A stretch of 45,573 nt of DNA from Lyngbya aestuarii BL J (lineage in GTDB: Bacteria > Cyanobacteriota > Cyanobacteriia > Cyanobacteriales > Microcoleaceae): the NCBI RefSeq assembly GCF_000478195.2, contig NZ_AUZM01000053.1:1-45573 (forward strand), in the 5' to 3' direction. Every line of letters starts with the position of its first letter. The first letter of the stretch is position 1. The translations under genes and the position numbers were made by a program. Below are positions 20,301 to 29,581 of the stretch, one piece after another. The notes under the pieces are model-generated. The model saw only the letters and a program-made list of their open reading frames with translations, made no database searches and was not told where the DNA came from.

Positions 20301-23300
20301 TGTAACAGTTAATTTAAGCTTTGGAGGAACAGCAACTTTAGGAACAGACTACACTATTAATAATACCTCTATATTAATTCCAGCAGGAGAGACTGAAAAC
20401 AGCATTACATTAACCGGAAAGATAGATAATCTCGCAGAAGGAAATGAAACGGTAGAACTTAGTGTAAATAGCATTATAAATGGAACAGAGACGGAAACTA
20501 AAACCGTAACTACAACACTTCTTGATAAGAATACTCCTCAAGTTATTGTAACTCAGAACACCCTCGATATTAGCGAAGGAGAAACAACCACTTACACCCT
20601 CCAACTCGCGACTCAACCGACTCAACCTGTGACTATTGCTGTGGAGACGGGAAGTCAAGTTGAAGCGGTTTCTCCTATTATTTTGAATGAGACAAACTGG
20701 AATATTCCCCAAACGGTTAGTATTACAGCAATAGATGATACTGTTATTGAAGGAAACCACAGCCAAACCTTAACTCATACTGTTACTAGCGATGATGGAA
20801 ATTACGATAATATTGGGGTTGAGAATGTTGAGGTTAATATTGCAGATAACGAGATTAGTTATAGTTTATCGGTTGATAATACAGAAGTAACAGAAGGAAA
20901 TAATAGCAGTCAAACGGTTACTTATACGATTACTCGAACTGGGGATATCAGTCAACCGAGTGAGATTAACTATAACATTGAAGGGACAGCTACTCCTGAA
21001 ATAGATTATCACAATATTCAGCTTGAGGGAACGCTTACAAATACCAGCGGAAATATTAGCTTTGATGTCGAAGAAACGACTAAAACCCTAACGGTAGATA
21101 TTTTAGGAGATGAGACTTTTGAACCGGATGAAACTCTAGAACTTAGTCTCAACTCACTGGAAACAATCACTTTAGCTAATTCTCCTCTAACTGTTGCGAT
21201 CGCAAATGATGATCAGCTTCCTATTATTAATTTTGAAACAAAGAGTTACACGGTTGATGAAATTACGGAAACGGTAACTATTAATGTCAGTCTCAGTAAC
21301 CCTTCGAGTTCAGCTATTACAGTGAGTTATTCAACCGCAAACGGAACAGCAACCGCAGGAACAGACTACACAGAAAGCACAGGAAGCCTAACGTTTAACC
21401 CCGGAGAAACCGAACAAAGTTTTACAATTTTTGTTCAAAACGATGATATTATAGAAGCGGATGAAACGGTAAACCTCCAACTTTATAATTCCACAAATGC
21501 GACTTTGGGAACAGTCAGCGAAGCCGAACTTATTCTCGCGGATAATCAAACCGCAACGGTTAGCTTGGAACAGGTTGATTATACTGTTAATGAAAGCGAG
21601 GATGTAGTTGAAATTATCGTTAATCTTGATCAAGTTGTAAGTATTCCTGTCAGTATAGACTATACAACATTGGGAGGAACAGCAACCGCAGAAGTTGACT
21701 ATACACGCACTCGCGGAGTTCTTAATTTCAATCCTGGAGAAACCCAAAAAGCCATCGGGGTTCCTATTATAGATGATCGAGAAATAGAAGCAGATGAAAC
21801 GGTTAATTTTGCACTCACAAACCCCAACCCCAAACTAACATTGGGTTCACCAGATACAGCAACTATTACCATTATTAGTGATGAGGTGACAGTCGCCAAT
21901 AATGACACGGCGATCGCAGAAGAAGATGAGTCTGTTGATATTGCTGTTTTAGAAAATGATAGTATTCAAACCGGAACCCTAACGTTAGTCGAACTTCCCC
22001 AGTTTGGAAATGCGAGTGTTAAGACAACAACTGGAGAAATTGTTTATACACCCAACCCCAACTTTTCGGGAACCGATAACCTCACTTATACTGTTACCGA
22101 TAATTTTGATAATACTTCGTCTCCCGCTACGGTAACGATAACGGTTAATGGGGTTAACGATCCTCCCGAACTTTTAGAAGCGATCGCGGATCAGACTATC
22201 GAAGAAAATCACAATTTTAGTCTCAATATCGCCAATAATTTCCAAGATTTCGATCCGGATGATGTTCTGAGTTTTGATGCGACTTTGGAGGAGGGTTCTA
22301 CACTTCCGGTTTGGCTTAATTTTAACAACACTACGGGTTTGTTTACTGGGGTTCCTCGTCGGGAAGATCTGGAAAAATTGCTAATAAAAGTTACTGCTAG
22401 CGATAAAACTAATAGTCTTGTTTCTGATACTTTTACTCTCACAGTTCTTTCTCAACCCACTCCGACTCCAACTCCGACTCCAACTCCAACTCCAACTTCG
22501 GGTTTTGAACCGACTATTGAACCCACTCCGACTCCAACTCCAACTCCAACTTCGGGTTTTGAACCGACTATTGAACCCACTCCGACTCCAACTCCAACTC
22601 CAACTTCGGGTTTTGAACCGACTATTGAAGCAACTCCGACTCCAACTCCAACTCCAACTTCGGGTTTTGAACCGACTATTGAAGCGACTCCGACTCCAAC
22701 TCCGACTCCAACTTCGGGTTTTGAACCGACTATTGAAGCGACTCCGACTCCAACTCCGACTCCAACTCCAACTCCAACTTCGGGTTTTGAACCGACTATT
22801 GAACCGACTATTGAACCCCAACCGTCTAATATTTTTGAGGTTCCAGGTTCATCAGATATCTTTGATCTGACTGCTTACATTCCTCCTATTAAACCCCCTA
22901 GCCGACCTTTAGATCTAAAATTTGATGTAGAATTAGAATTACAAGAAGAAGCGATCGCCGTTTCGACAAATGCTTCAGATCGTGTGATCGGAACATCCGC
23001 AGATAACCAAATTTTTGGCTTTTTCGGGGAAGATACCCTATTTGCGGGTGAAGGTAACGATATTGTGATCGCCAATAAAAATAATGACTTCCTCAGTGGA
23101 GACGAGGGAGACGATACGCTTCACGGTGGACAGGGAAATGATACTCTCCAGATGGGTTCAGGTCAAGATCAAGGGTTTGGAGATCAAGGAGAGGATTACA
23201 TTTGTGGCGAAAATGGAGAAGATCGTTTATATGGAGGGGAGGGAAGCGATCGCCTTTTTGCTGATGACGGGAATGACTGGGTAAACGGAAATAGCGAGGC

Positions 23301-23904
23301 AGATTATATATCAGGAAACCAAGGAAATGATACTCTTTATGGCGGAAAAGGTCAAGATACTCTGCAAGGTGGAATAGATCATGATTTTATTGAAGGAAAT
23401 CTCGCAGAAGACTGGATCGAGGGAAATGCGGGAAATGATCACCTGTGGGGAAATGCGGGGGATGATACACTCTCAGGTAATCGCGATCATGATATCCTGT
23501 TTGGTGGTGACGGAAATGACTGGCTAGATGGAAACGCCGGAGATGATGAAATTTTTGGAGATCTCGGGGATGACACGCTAGATGGAGGGGAAGGAAACGA
23601 TCGCCTTTCAGGAGGGGATGGGGATGACTGGTTGGTGGGAGAGGAAGGCGAGGATACCTTGTCGGGTGGAGAAGGAAACGATCGCTTTTTTGTATCAGAG
23701 GGTCGAGGCTTAGATGTGTTGCTAGATTTTGAGGAAGGTAAGGATCTGATCGTTCTCGATGGCGGCTTGCAGTGGGAACAATTAGGCATCTCCCGGCGCC
23801 CACATTCTCTCATTTTAACTATAGCACAAACCGGGGAAGAATTGATCGAGTTATTCGGAATTGACCGTGAAATGTTCACAGTTGATGATGTTTTATTCAG
23901 ATAA
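17332..23904 (+). CDS. Giant multidomain RTX surface/secreted protein
   Basis: The 2190 residues comprise, in order: a DUF4347 domain (about 25-190; LISHGSPGCLKLG, VLYGCELAAGKQG), a CSLREA-type start (TLREAIIAANNN near 212) leading a right-handed beta-helix (to about 560), a lamin-tail domain (about 566-700; VVINEIAWMG, DEWIELYNPG), about seven Calx-beta or similar beta-sandwich repeats (about 737-1520), a cadherin-like Ig repeat, a putative Ig domain (to about 1705), a Thr-Pro repeat linker (1709-1828), RTX nonapeptides GGxGxDxL (about 1884-2135) and a C-terminal cap. There is no Sec signal; RTX proteins usually leave by type I secretion. A role in adhesion, sheath or motility is inferred. 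RTX repeats would fold on calcium binding outside the cell. Confidence 0.9.
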   Translation: MSKNLILDRGNSHSSGAFTYSKIYSNSALALIDFTINNPTDLITGISPGTKIVLLDRDRNGIIEIAEILNQHPPFASVHLISHGSPGCLKLGNIQLNSDSLPRYTSILKSWFPPSCLQGSVLVLYGCELAAGKQGQNFLKQLSDILGIEIIASSQRVGNAELGGNWDFDWKTEKQTFSQIFSESFKQTYPGVFASIRVNSNADNTTPSDGLVTLREAIIAANNNTTTDLGDTGLGADTIIFDASLTNSTITLNGSQLNISSDLTIDGLGTNIIVSGNNNSFRVFLVDDNTNTKINVTLQGLTIQDGVAENDDGGGIYNKENLTLNQTIIRNNVSNDDGGGIRNDGTLAIINSSIVNNIAKSISSNVSGGGGILNTTNGTVTISNSWFEGNIAKNGSAIRNDGILSLTESTVSNHSAIADGKYPSAIINTTGTLTIENSTISNNQVSGIVNGGLIDQINHSTIAGNQGKAIDNQNTIKLLSNSILAGNTDNIVIGTTTQTNNLTGTFAEVGLNSTLANNGGSTPTHALVSGSLAINSADNSTATITDQRGISRDSLPDIGAFEAIFFPLSVVINEIAWMGTPSNANDEWIELYNPGETSINLSGWSLQGTGGVPINTTIPNGVIIEPKGYLLLERTDDIPLKNIKADFIYKGGLNNQGETLTLKSPDGNIIDRVNGDGGGWVAGENSPKFTMERIDPTLPGDDSNWRTNDGLTINGIDANDNLIYGTPKSANSLGAIPNLSVNDVNSLETDSGSLDATFTVSLSHPTSQTVTVDYTTADDTATAGNDYIINTGSLTFEPGDTTKTVNVSITGDSLFETDESFNLVLSNPSHAGIEKGTGKGTILNDDTAPMVNFTTANSSGEEGEVITAIIQLSAVAGVDITVPFSVGGTAIKDSDYTINSSSIIIPAGNSQGVISLNLSQDNLDEVDESIILNLDNPTNATVGESSTHTVTLVDIDPSPNVSLSLNNSSFLETADTTTLTASLDTVSSQDVTVNLSFGGTATLGTDYTINNTSILIPAGETENSITLTGKIDNLAEGNETVELSVNSIINGTETETKTVTTTLLDKNTPQVIVTQNTLDISEGETTTYTLQLATQPTQPVTIAVETGSQVEAVSPIILNETNWNIPQTVSITAIDDTVIEGNHSQTLTHTVTSDDGNYDNIGVENVEVNIADNEISYSLSVDNTEVTEGNNSSQTVTYTITRTGDISQPSEINYNIEGTATPEIDYHNIQLEGTLTNTSGNISFDVEETTKTLTVDILGDETFEPDETLELSLNSLETITLANSPLTVAIANDDQLPIINFETKSYTVDEITETVTINVSLSNPSSSAITVSYSTANGTATAGTDYTESTGSLTFNPGETEQSFTIFVQNDDIIEADETVNLQLYNSTNATLGTVSEAELILADNQTATVSLEQVDYTVNESEDVVEIIVNLDQVVSIPVSIDYTTLGGTATAEVDYTRTRGVLNFNPGETQKAIGVPIIDDREIEADETVNFALTNPNPKLTLGSPDTATITIISDEVTVANNDTAIAEEDESVDIAVLENDSIQTGTLTLVELPQFGNASVKTTTGEIVYTPNPNFSGTDNLTYTVTDNFDNTSSPATVTITVNGVNDPPELLEAIADQTIEENHNFSLNIANNFQDFDPDDVLSFDATLEEGSTLPVWLNFNNTTGLFTGVPRREDLEKLLIKVTASDKTNSLVSDTFTLTVLSQPTPTPTPTPTPTPTSGFEPTIEPTPTPTPTPTSGFEPTIEPTPTPTPTPTSGFEPTIEATPTPTPTPTSGFEPTIEATPTPTPTPTSGFEPTIEATPTPTPTPTPTPTSGFEPTIEPTIEPQPSNIFEVPGSSDIFDLTAYIPPIKPPSRPLDLKFDVELELQEEAIAVSTNASDRVIGTSADNQIFGFFGEDTLFAGEGNDIVIANKNNDFLSGDEGDDTLHGGQGNDTLQMGSGQDQGFGDQGEDYICGENGEDRLYGGEGSDRLFADDGNDWVNGNSEADYISGNQGNDTLYGGKGQDTLQGGIDHDFIEGNLAEDWIEGNAGNDHLWGNAGDDTLSGNRDHDILFGGDGNDWLDGNAGDDEIFGDLGDDTLDGGEGNDRLSGGDGDDWLVGEEGEDTLSGGEGNDRFFVSEGRGLDVLLDFEEGKDLIVLDGGLQWEQLGISRRPHSLILTIAQTGEELIELFGIDREMFTVDDVLFR
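22456..22815 (+). repeat. 54-bp in-frame tandem repeats (Thr-Pro linker)
   Basis: Six copies of a unit coding PTPTPTPTPTSGFEPTIE (18 residues) occur. Copies 2-5 are 54 bp; copies 1 and 6 have two extra Thr-Pro pairs (66 bp), and a partial PTIE follows. The first residue of the unit is Pro in the early copies and Ala in the later ones. Near identity at the DNA level marks recent expansion. It forms a stiff linker between the beta-sandwich domains and the RTX block. Confidence 0.92.
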
Positions 23905-23913
23905 ATTCTGAGA

Positions 23914-24732
23914 TTAAGTGGGAATAAATTTCCCCACTAACCAGTTAATGATACTCTTGGTATAGGATTCACAAATTTTATTCACGGCTGTTTCTGAGTA
24001 GACACAGTTGTAAAAACTAATAATATTTCCGTATACGGCGTCAGGATAAAAGAGGGTGTTTTCATCGAGAGATAGCGATCGCAAGTCAAAAATTTTAGGT
24101 TGGGTATTTGCAGCATAATCAATCATTATACTAAAACCATAGCCACATTGCTGTAAAGTGTGTAGACTACTCATTGTACCCTCTAAAAACGGAGTAGACC
24201 ACCCTTTTTCACCACTCCCGCGACGACTTCCTCCTCCGTATTCAAACATGACGACTTTGGGAAGTAGAGGTTCGGGTAAGTTGAAAAATTGCTTGATAAT
24301 AACTGATTCCCAACCTTCTATATCGAGTTTAAAGCAAGTAATTTTTTGAGTATTTATAGTTTCTAATAGCTTCAATAAATCTAGGGTTTGAACTTGTCGT
24401 TTTGACGCGGAAGAACCAAACCAACTTGGGGAAAGAGAACTAAAATTGGAATTCATCAGATTGCCAAATTTTCCCTTGTAAAGTGTTTGAGTTCCATTTT
24501 GATCGGATAAACAACTTTCGATTAGGGTGATCGGATATTGTTTACAAAGTTTATAAAGCTTGGCTACAGGTAAAGGTTCAACTGCAACGGTGGAGAAATT
24601 TAATTGTGAAAATAGTTCACAGTAAAATGCAAATGTTCCAACGCCAATATCAAAACAAATTCCTTCTCGATCTGGATCGATTTCTGGTAGAATTGACTTC
24701 AGCAACGCTTGACAGCAAGATTCAACACGCAT
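23914..24732 (-). CDS. FkbM family SAM-dependent methyltransferase
   Basis: The 272 residues have an FkbM-type layout: motif I region ICFDIGVGTFAFYCELF (about 24-40), the acidic ribose-binding residue in VAVEPLP, and the family signature CFKLDIEGWES (about 144-154). Members methylate hydroxyl groups of sugars or polyketides; the substrate here is unknown. It converges on the giant RTX gene with only 9 bp between stops, and a short inverted repeat (AGTGGG/CCCACT, 23917-23938) covers the end of this frame. An exopolysaccharide or surface glycan target would fit the neighbour, but that is only suggested by position. Confidence 0.8.
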   Translation of the reverse strand: MRVESCCQALLKSILPEIDPDREGICFDIGVGTFAFYCELFSQLNFSTVAVEPLPVAKLYKLCKQYPITLIESCLSDQNGTQTLYKGKFGNLMNSNFSSLSPSWFGSSASKRQVQTLDLLKLLETINTQKITCFKLDIEGWESVIIKQFFNLPEPLLPKVVMFEYGGGSRRGSGEKGWSTPFLEGTMSSLHTLQQCGYGFSIMIDYAANTQPKIFDLRSLSLDENTLFYPDAVYGNIISFYNCVYSETAVNKICESYTKSIINWLVGKFIPT

Positions 24733-25146
24733 TGAGTTCGATTAAGAGATTTAGAGATTGCTTGATTTAATTTACCAGGTTTTAGCCGTAGATCAGCTAT
24801 TTATCCAGAAATTGTATAGATGATCCAACAGTTGACATTTTTCTGAATCTTAGCGATCGCACAATACCAGGATACTCTGATTGCTGAACAGGATTTCTGT
24901 CTTCAGACTTTTCAAGATTCCGGGTATTGATACAACTCTATTTTATCCAATACAAACCACAGATCAAACAAAATCATCCTTTTTTAAACATTTTCACGAC
25001 AACTCTATCCATTCCCACAGATTTTGTTAGAAAATCGATTCATCCTCAAAAAACGTTAGAACTAACTAATGAATATTATGGAGTTGAATTATTGTTGTTT
25101 CAGTCAAAAGCAGTAGACTATTATGCAGACTAAAATAAAGTCAAGA
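24733..25146. other. Gene-free spacer
   Basis: 414 AT-rich bp lie between the start of the FkbM gene and the end of a Uma2 gene. A HIP1-like site lies near 24850. A TTG-initiated frame of 68 codons (24927-25133) has no ribosome binding site or recognisable motif and is not called. No strong terminator or repeat was seen. Confidence 0.4.
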
Positions 25147-25827
25147 TTAATTAGATAACTGTTCAACAAACTGCTGATGTTCAACTGTTGTTAACCCCTG
25201 TTGACAAACGGCCAACACTTGCGCTAGATTCCCCGCTAACAACGCTGAAACATCTAACCACAATCCCGGAAAAACTTGACTACACAAAACCCCGTCAGCA
25301 TTAACATTTAGAAGTTTGTATTCTCCCTCAGTTAAACGATACCAATCAAATTCACCGTCATAAACTCGCCAAACTAAATACTCTTGAACTTGATTGCGAC
25401 GGTACACTTTGAGTTTATCATGCAAGTCAATTGATGCGCTACTGGCTGCGATTTCTACGATTAATTCCGGCGCACCTTCTACATAGTCATCTTCACTAAT
25501 GATGGACTGTCCCCCAACTTCAATTCTTAGGAGTGCATCGGGTTGGGGTTCGTTATCCGCATCGAGTCGAACTGTTGTATTATCTGCAATACCCACACCA
25601 GGGGTATTTGCGACATAGGTGAGTAGCCAACCCATAATTTGAGCATGAGGTACTCCATGATTACGATAACGTAAAGGTGAAGCCATATAAACCACTCCTT
25701 CTATTAATTCCGCTTTCTTAATCTCTGACATCGCTTGATAACGCCGTTCAAATTCTGGGCGAGTCAGAGAATCACCGCTTTCGAGAGGAGGAGTTTTTAG
25801 AGTAGGAGAAACTTGTATTTGAGTCAT
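25147..25827 (-). CDS. Uma2 family (DUF820) PD-(D/E)XK nuclease-fold protein
   Basis: This is the second Uma2 protein of the window, 226 residues. Active-site-like residues are Asp97 in NEPQPDALL, Glu125 in ELIVEIAASS and Lys138 in HDKLKVYRRNQVQEYLVW; ELIEGVVYMASP near residue 40 is the usual N-terminal motif. It shares little sequence with the copy at 10004-10600 beyond these motifs, so it is not a recent duplicate. Its start lies 12 bp after the tgt stop on the same strand, so it is probably translated from the tgt transcript. Function unknown. Confidence 0.88.
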   Translation of the reverse strand: MTQIQVSPTLKTPPLESGDSLTRPEFERRYQAMSEIKKAELIEGVVYMASPLRYRNHGVPHAQIMGWLLTYVANTPGVGIADNTTVRLDADNEPQPDALLRIEVGGQSIISEDDYVEGAPELIVEIAASSASIDLHDKLKVYRRNQVQEYLVWRVYDGEFDWYRLTEGEYKLLNVNADGVLCSQVFPGLWLDVSALLAGNLAQVLAVCQQGLTTVEHQQFVEQLSN

Positions 25828-25839
25828 AGGTCTAATAAA

Positions 25840-27003
<1,164 letters not shown>

Positions 27004-27073
27004 TTAACAGATGAGGGACTAGCACTTAGAAGTGATTCCAGTTTCCTTCTAAATGTCTTACTCCTCATTGTCT

Positions 27074-27520
27074 CTAAAAAGGGCAATCCTCATCAAGCTG
27101 ACTATCCCAATTTCCTGACAAGACTTGATCCATAACCGCATCAAGAGCCGCTGCATTGAATTTGCGACTGGCGTGTTCTTCTAGTGGGTTAGAAATGGGA
27201 ATCAAGCGGAGTAAACGTCCCTCTTGAATGAGATCGAAATAGGTTTCTTTCTCGGGAGATTGTTTCAGTTCGAGATAATCAAAACTATTAACATTCAAGT
27301 AGAGGGCATGATTTGCCACTAGGGTTGCTTGCTGCTCCGAGGCAAACACTTCTACGACATAGCCTTCAGCCTCGTTGCACACCTGTCCGTCTTGGATATG
27401 AAGATAACGAACACGCGCCAGATCAACAAGCAGTTTTTGCATATCACGCTTGTTAACAACTATGCCTGTATCAATGATACACGGAGCAGACACCCTGCAA
27501 TCTAATTGATCGTAACTCAT
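27074..27520 (-). CDS. Hypothetical protein, 148 aa
   Basis: Not recognised. The protein is soluble and has no signal peptide or membrane segment. It has an alternating strand/helix pattern, a segment VYLHIQDGQVCNEAEGYVVEVFAS-like in character near residues 38-60 (acidic, with a lone Cys), and an acidic tail ending DEDCPF. A paralogue of known fold could not be named. It lies 73 bp upstream of tgt on the same strand and may be cotranscribed. Normal codon usage and the tight position support a real gene. Confidence 0.7.
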   Translation of the reverse strand: MSYDQLDCRVSAPCIIDTGIVVNKRDMQKLLVDLARVRYLHIQDGQVCNEAEGYVVEVFASEQQATLVANHALYLNVNSFDYLELKQSPEKETYFDLIQEGRLLRLIPISNPLEEHASRKFNAAALDAVMDQVLSGNWDSQLDEDCPF

Positions 27521-28204
27521 GGAGCAAAAGCCTCTGATGTAATAAGTTCCTTTGGTGGTAACTCTATCTAGTCCAATTCGTAATGTTGTGGAAAGAAATT
27601 GAACACTTCATTTTCCCCACACTTAAGTATATCCGAACTTGAGATAAAAGCTACCAATTTGAAGTTGCAGTTCAAGACGACTACTTTTGTTAGTCATTTG
27701 TTTTGGAAGTTCTGTATCACTTCAGACTGAATTGATTTTTTCTTCAGTCCCCAAAAAATACTGATCCCTTCCACTTAAATACCTTTACCTAAAGCATATA
27801 CAGAAAATCTATACAAAACTTTAGATAAGCGTTGATTAACTTAGCATTATTTGTGATCACACTAAGGTTAACGCTCCAATTCTAGCAAAGCTTAGACGAA
27901 GTGATCTCATACATGAGTTTGATCACTCTGCTTTTGCTGCGCTGATCGCAACACTTTGCTCAATAATGAGAATGACAGGACGAAATTTCACAAAATTGAT
28001 CGAATTGGCACCCTTTGGAAAGAGGAAAATCTGAAAATTTCCGAACTAGAGCAAGCGATAAGAGAGTTATTATTTCAATTGTGGCATAGCTTAGAAAATA
28101 TTCATCCCCTCTATTAAAAAATTGCTTGTCGCCACCTCACACCTCAATAACAGACAAAGGAAAAATTTCAGGTAAAGTAAAGAAATCGAGCTGACCGTAA
28201 TGTT
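27521..28204. other. Long gene-free spacer with GTGATC-type inverted repeats
   Basis: 684 AT-rich bp lie between divergent genes (27520 minus, cobS plus). A perfect palindrome TGTGATCACA lies at 27852-27861, and 40 bp on AGTGATC (27900-27906) faces GATCACT (27921-27927), with a nested CTCAT/ATGAG. No cobalamin riboswitch signature (GCCACTG box) was found ahead of cobS, and no tRNA or credible ORF was seen. The repeats look like regulator sites but the protein is unknown. Confidence 0.45.
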
Positions 28205-29005
28205 ATGGCAAATGACAGACTCATTCAGTCTATCCAAAAATTTTGGCGACAACAGACCGCCGCCTTCGCCGCTGCGATCGCCTTCTATACCTGCTTACCC
28301 GTACCGCTCTCCTGGACGCTAGAATTTCGCGGTATTGCTCGACTCGCCCCTCTAATTGGCTTGATGATTGGAGCGCTGTTAGGACTCATGGATACGGGGT
28401 TAAACCTGCTTGGGTTTCCATCCTTGCTGCGTTCGGCTCTGGTTGTCTTGGGGGGTGTCGCCATTACAGGGGGATTGCACCTTGACGGGGCGATGGATAC
28501 AGCCGATGGATTAGCCGTGACTGATCCTAACCGCCGACTCGAAGTGATGGCTGATAGTCTCACCGGAGCCTTTGGAGTCATGGTTGCCATTGCAATTATG
28601 TTATTAAAAACAGTCGCTCTGAGTGATTTAGATGAATATCGCACTCTAGCATTAATGGCGGTAGCCGGTTGGGGACGATGGGGACAATTAGTGGCGATCG
28701 CTCGTTATCCCTATCTCAAAGCCGTCGGAAAAGGTGCTTTTCACAAAGATTTAACGTATACCCCTTTTGACTTTATTCCAGGAATTCTACTGTTGTTAAG
28801 TTTGAGTGGTTTACAAATTATGCTCAACCCAAGTCGTTGGTTAGTTGCTGTCGGAATGGCTTTCGGCGGTGGTGCGATCGCGATTTTGATTGGGGCTTGG
28901 TTCAACGCTCGACTCGGTGGACATACAGGCGATACTTATGGCGCCGTGGTCGAATGGACAGAAACTTTTCTTTTGTGTTTATTAGTGGCTTTAGAAGGCA
29001 GTTAA
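28205..29005 (+). CDS. cobS: Adenosylcobinamide-GDP ribazoletransferase (cobalamin synthase)
   Basis: This enzyme joins adenosylcobinamide-GDP and alpha-ribazole at the end of cobalamin (or pseudocobalamin) synthesis and is an integral membrane protein. The 266 residues have about six hydrophobic helices and the family signatures FYTCLPVP near residue 27, [15 protein letters not shown] (about 88-102), DSLTGAFGV and [10 protein letters not shown] near the C-terminus. It stands alone on the plus strand, with no other cob gene in the window and no visible B12 riboswitch. Confidence 0.95.
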   Translation: MANDRLIQSIQKFWRQQTAAFAAAIAFYTCLPVPLSWTLEFRGIARLAPLIGLMIGALLGLMDTGLNLLGFPSLLRSALVVLGGVAITGGLHLDGAMDTADGLAVTDPNRRLEVMADSLTGAFGVMVAIAIMLLKTVALSDLDEYRTLALMAVAGWGRWGQLVAIARYPYLKAVGKGAFHKDLTYTPFDFIPGILLLLSLSGLQIMLNPSRWLVAVGMAFGGGAIAILIGAWFNARLGGHTGDTYGAVVEWTETFLLCLLVALEGS

Positions 29006-29267
29006 ATGACTCAGTTAAAAACCCAGAGATGATTCCTCAAATTTATTCATCAATCTTCTGATTTTGTGGATTGACTTTTATTCATTAACAGCTCTCGCTC
29101 GCCGCAGAGCGTTGATTTTTGCTTTTGTACGAGCCTCACCCCTGACTCCTGCAACCCATCAAACACATAGAATAACTCAATGGTTCTCAATCAGTATCCT
29201 TGATCTCTGAAAAAAGTTTGACTGTATTGTTACCTGAGTTGAAAGATCAACATAAAGAAAGTATGAT
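29006..29267. other. Spacer after cobS
   Basis: AT-rich, without an ORF. A weak hairpin, GCTCT (29091-29095) with AGAGC (29106-29110), followed by a T-rich stretch, could end the cobS transcript. The region leads into the promoter of the following leader RNA. Confidence 0.35.
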
Positions 29268-29273
29268 TATAAT
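29268..29273 (+). promoter_or_regulatory. Candidate -10 box (TATAAT)
   Basis: A perfect TATAAT hexamer lies 309 bp upstream of the TPR gene start. No good -35 lies at 16-18 bp; TTGAAA is 23 bp upstream, so activator help or another sigma factor may be needed. Transcription would begin near 29280, giving a leader of about 300 nt. Confidence 0.5.
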
Positions 29274-29279
29274 AGAGAA

Positions 29280-29581
29280 TACTTTATAAATTCAGGAGGA
29301 TAGCTCAGATTGCTTAAGTTTAGAGACCTAAACTGATCGCAGAGAATACAGTAGAGATTCTGGAGAGTCTCTGGAAAATCAACACGCTCTACCAGGAAAC
29401 TCCGGCAAACCAGTAGACTCAGCGGTTAATCTTCCGGAGGGCATGATTTCCATCTGTAAGCGTAGATCATGTCAGTCAAAGCTAGTCTGAGTAAGAGGAG
29501 TAAGAGGCTTTCTGACTCGTACCCCCATCAAATCTAAGCTAGGATTAATGAATAAAACCGAGTCATCTTCGAGGTCACTCC
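29280..29581 (+). ncRNA. Candidate structured leader RNA upstream of TPR gene
   Basis: No known RNA family was recognised. Stems seen: AGTTTAG/CTAAACT with tetraloop AGAC (29317-29334); CAGAGA (29340-29345) with TCTCTG (29368-29373); CTCCGG (29400-29405) with CCGGAG (29434-29439) enclosing AACC/GGTT (29408-29411 and 29424-29427); GCATGAT (29441-29447) with ATCATGT (29466-29472); GAGT/ACTC plus AGA/TCT (29498-29518). The loop bases ACTCAG (29417-29422) can pair with CTGAGT (29487-29492), a possible pseudoknot. A 9-bp direct repeat GAGTAAGAG occurs twice (29489-29506). The block is less AT-rich than the surrounding spacer and could be a riboswitch-like leader or an independent sRNA. Confidence 0.4.

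Noticed and set aside
22381-22870. Long open frames on both strands across the Thr-Pro repeat region (146 and 150 codons)
   Set aside because: They arise because the 54-bp repeat unit has no stops in several frames; composition is pure repeat and the true frame is the RTX protein.
23387-23879. Two minus-strand frames of 130-138 codons under the RTX repeats
   Set aside because: Antisense shadows of the glycine/aspartate-rich RTX code; no ribosome binding site and extreme composition.
24927-25133. TTG-initiated 68-codon frame
   Set aside because: No ribosome binding site, no motif, AT-rich spacer composition.
27521-28204. Cobalamin riboswitch upstream of cobS
   Set aside because: The conserved GCCACTG box and flanking pattern were looked for and not found.
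29294-29330. tRNA-like opening GGAGGATAGCTCAG
   Set aside because: No anticodon arm, T-arm (GGTTCGA) or matching 3' acceptor strand follows; treated as part of a different structured RNA.
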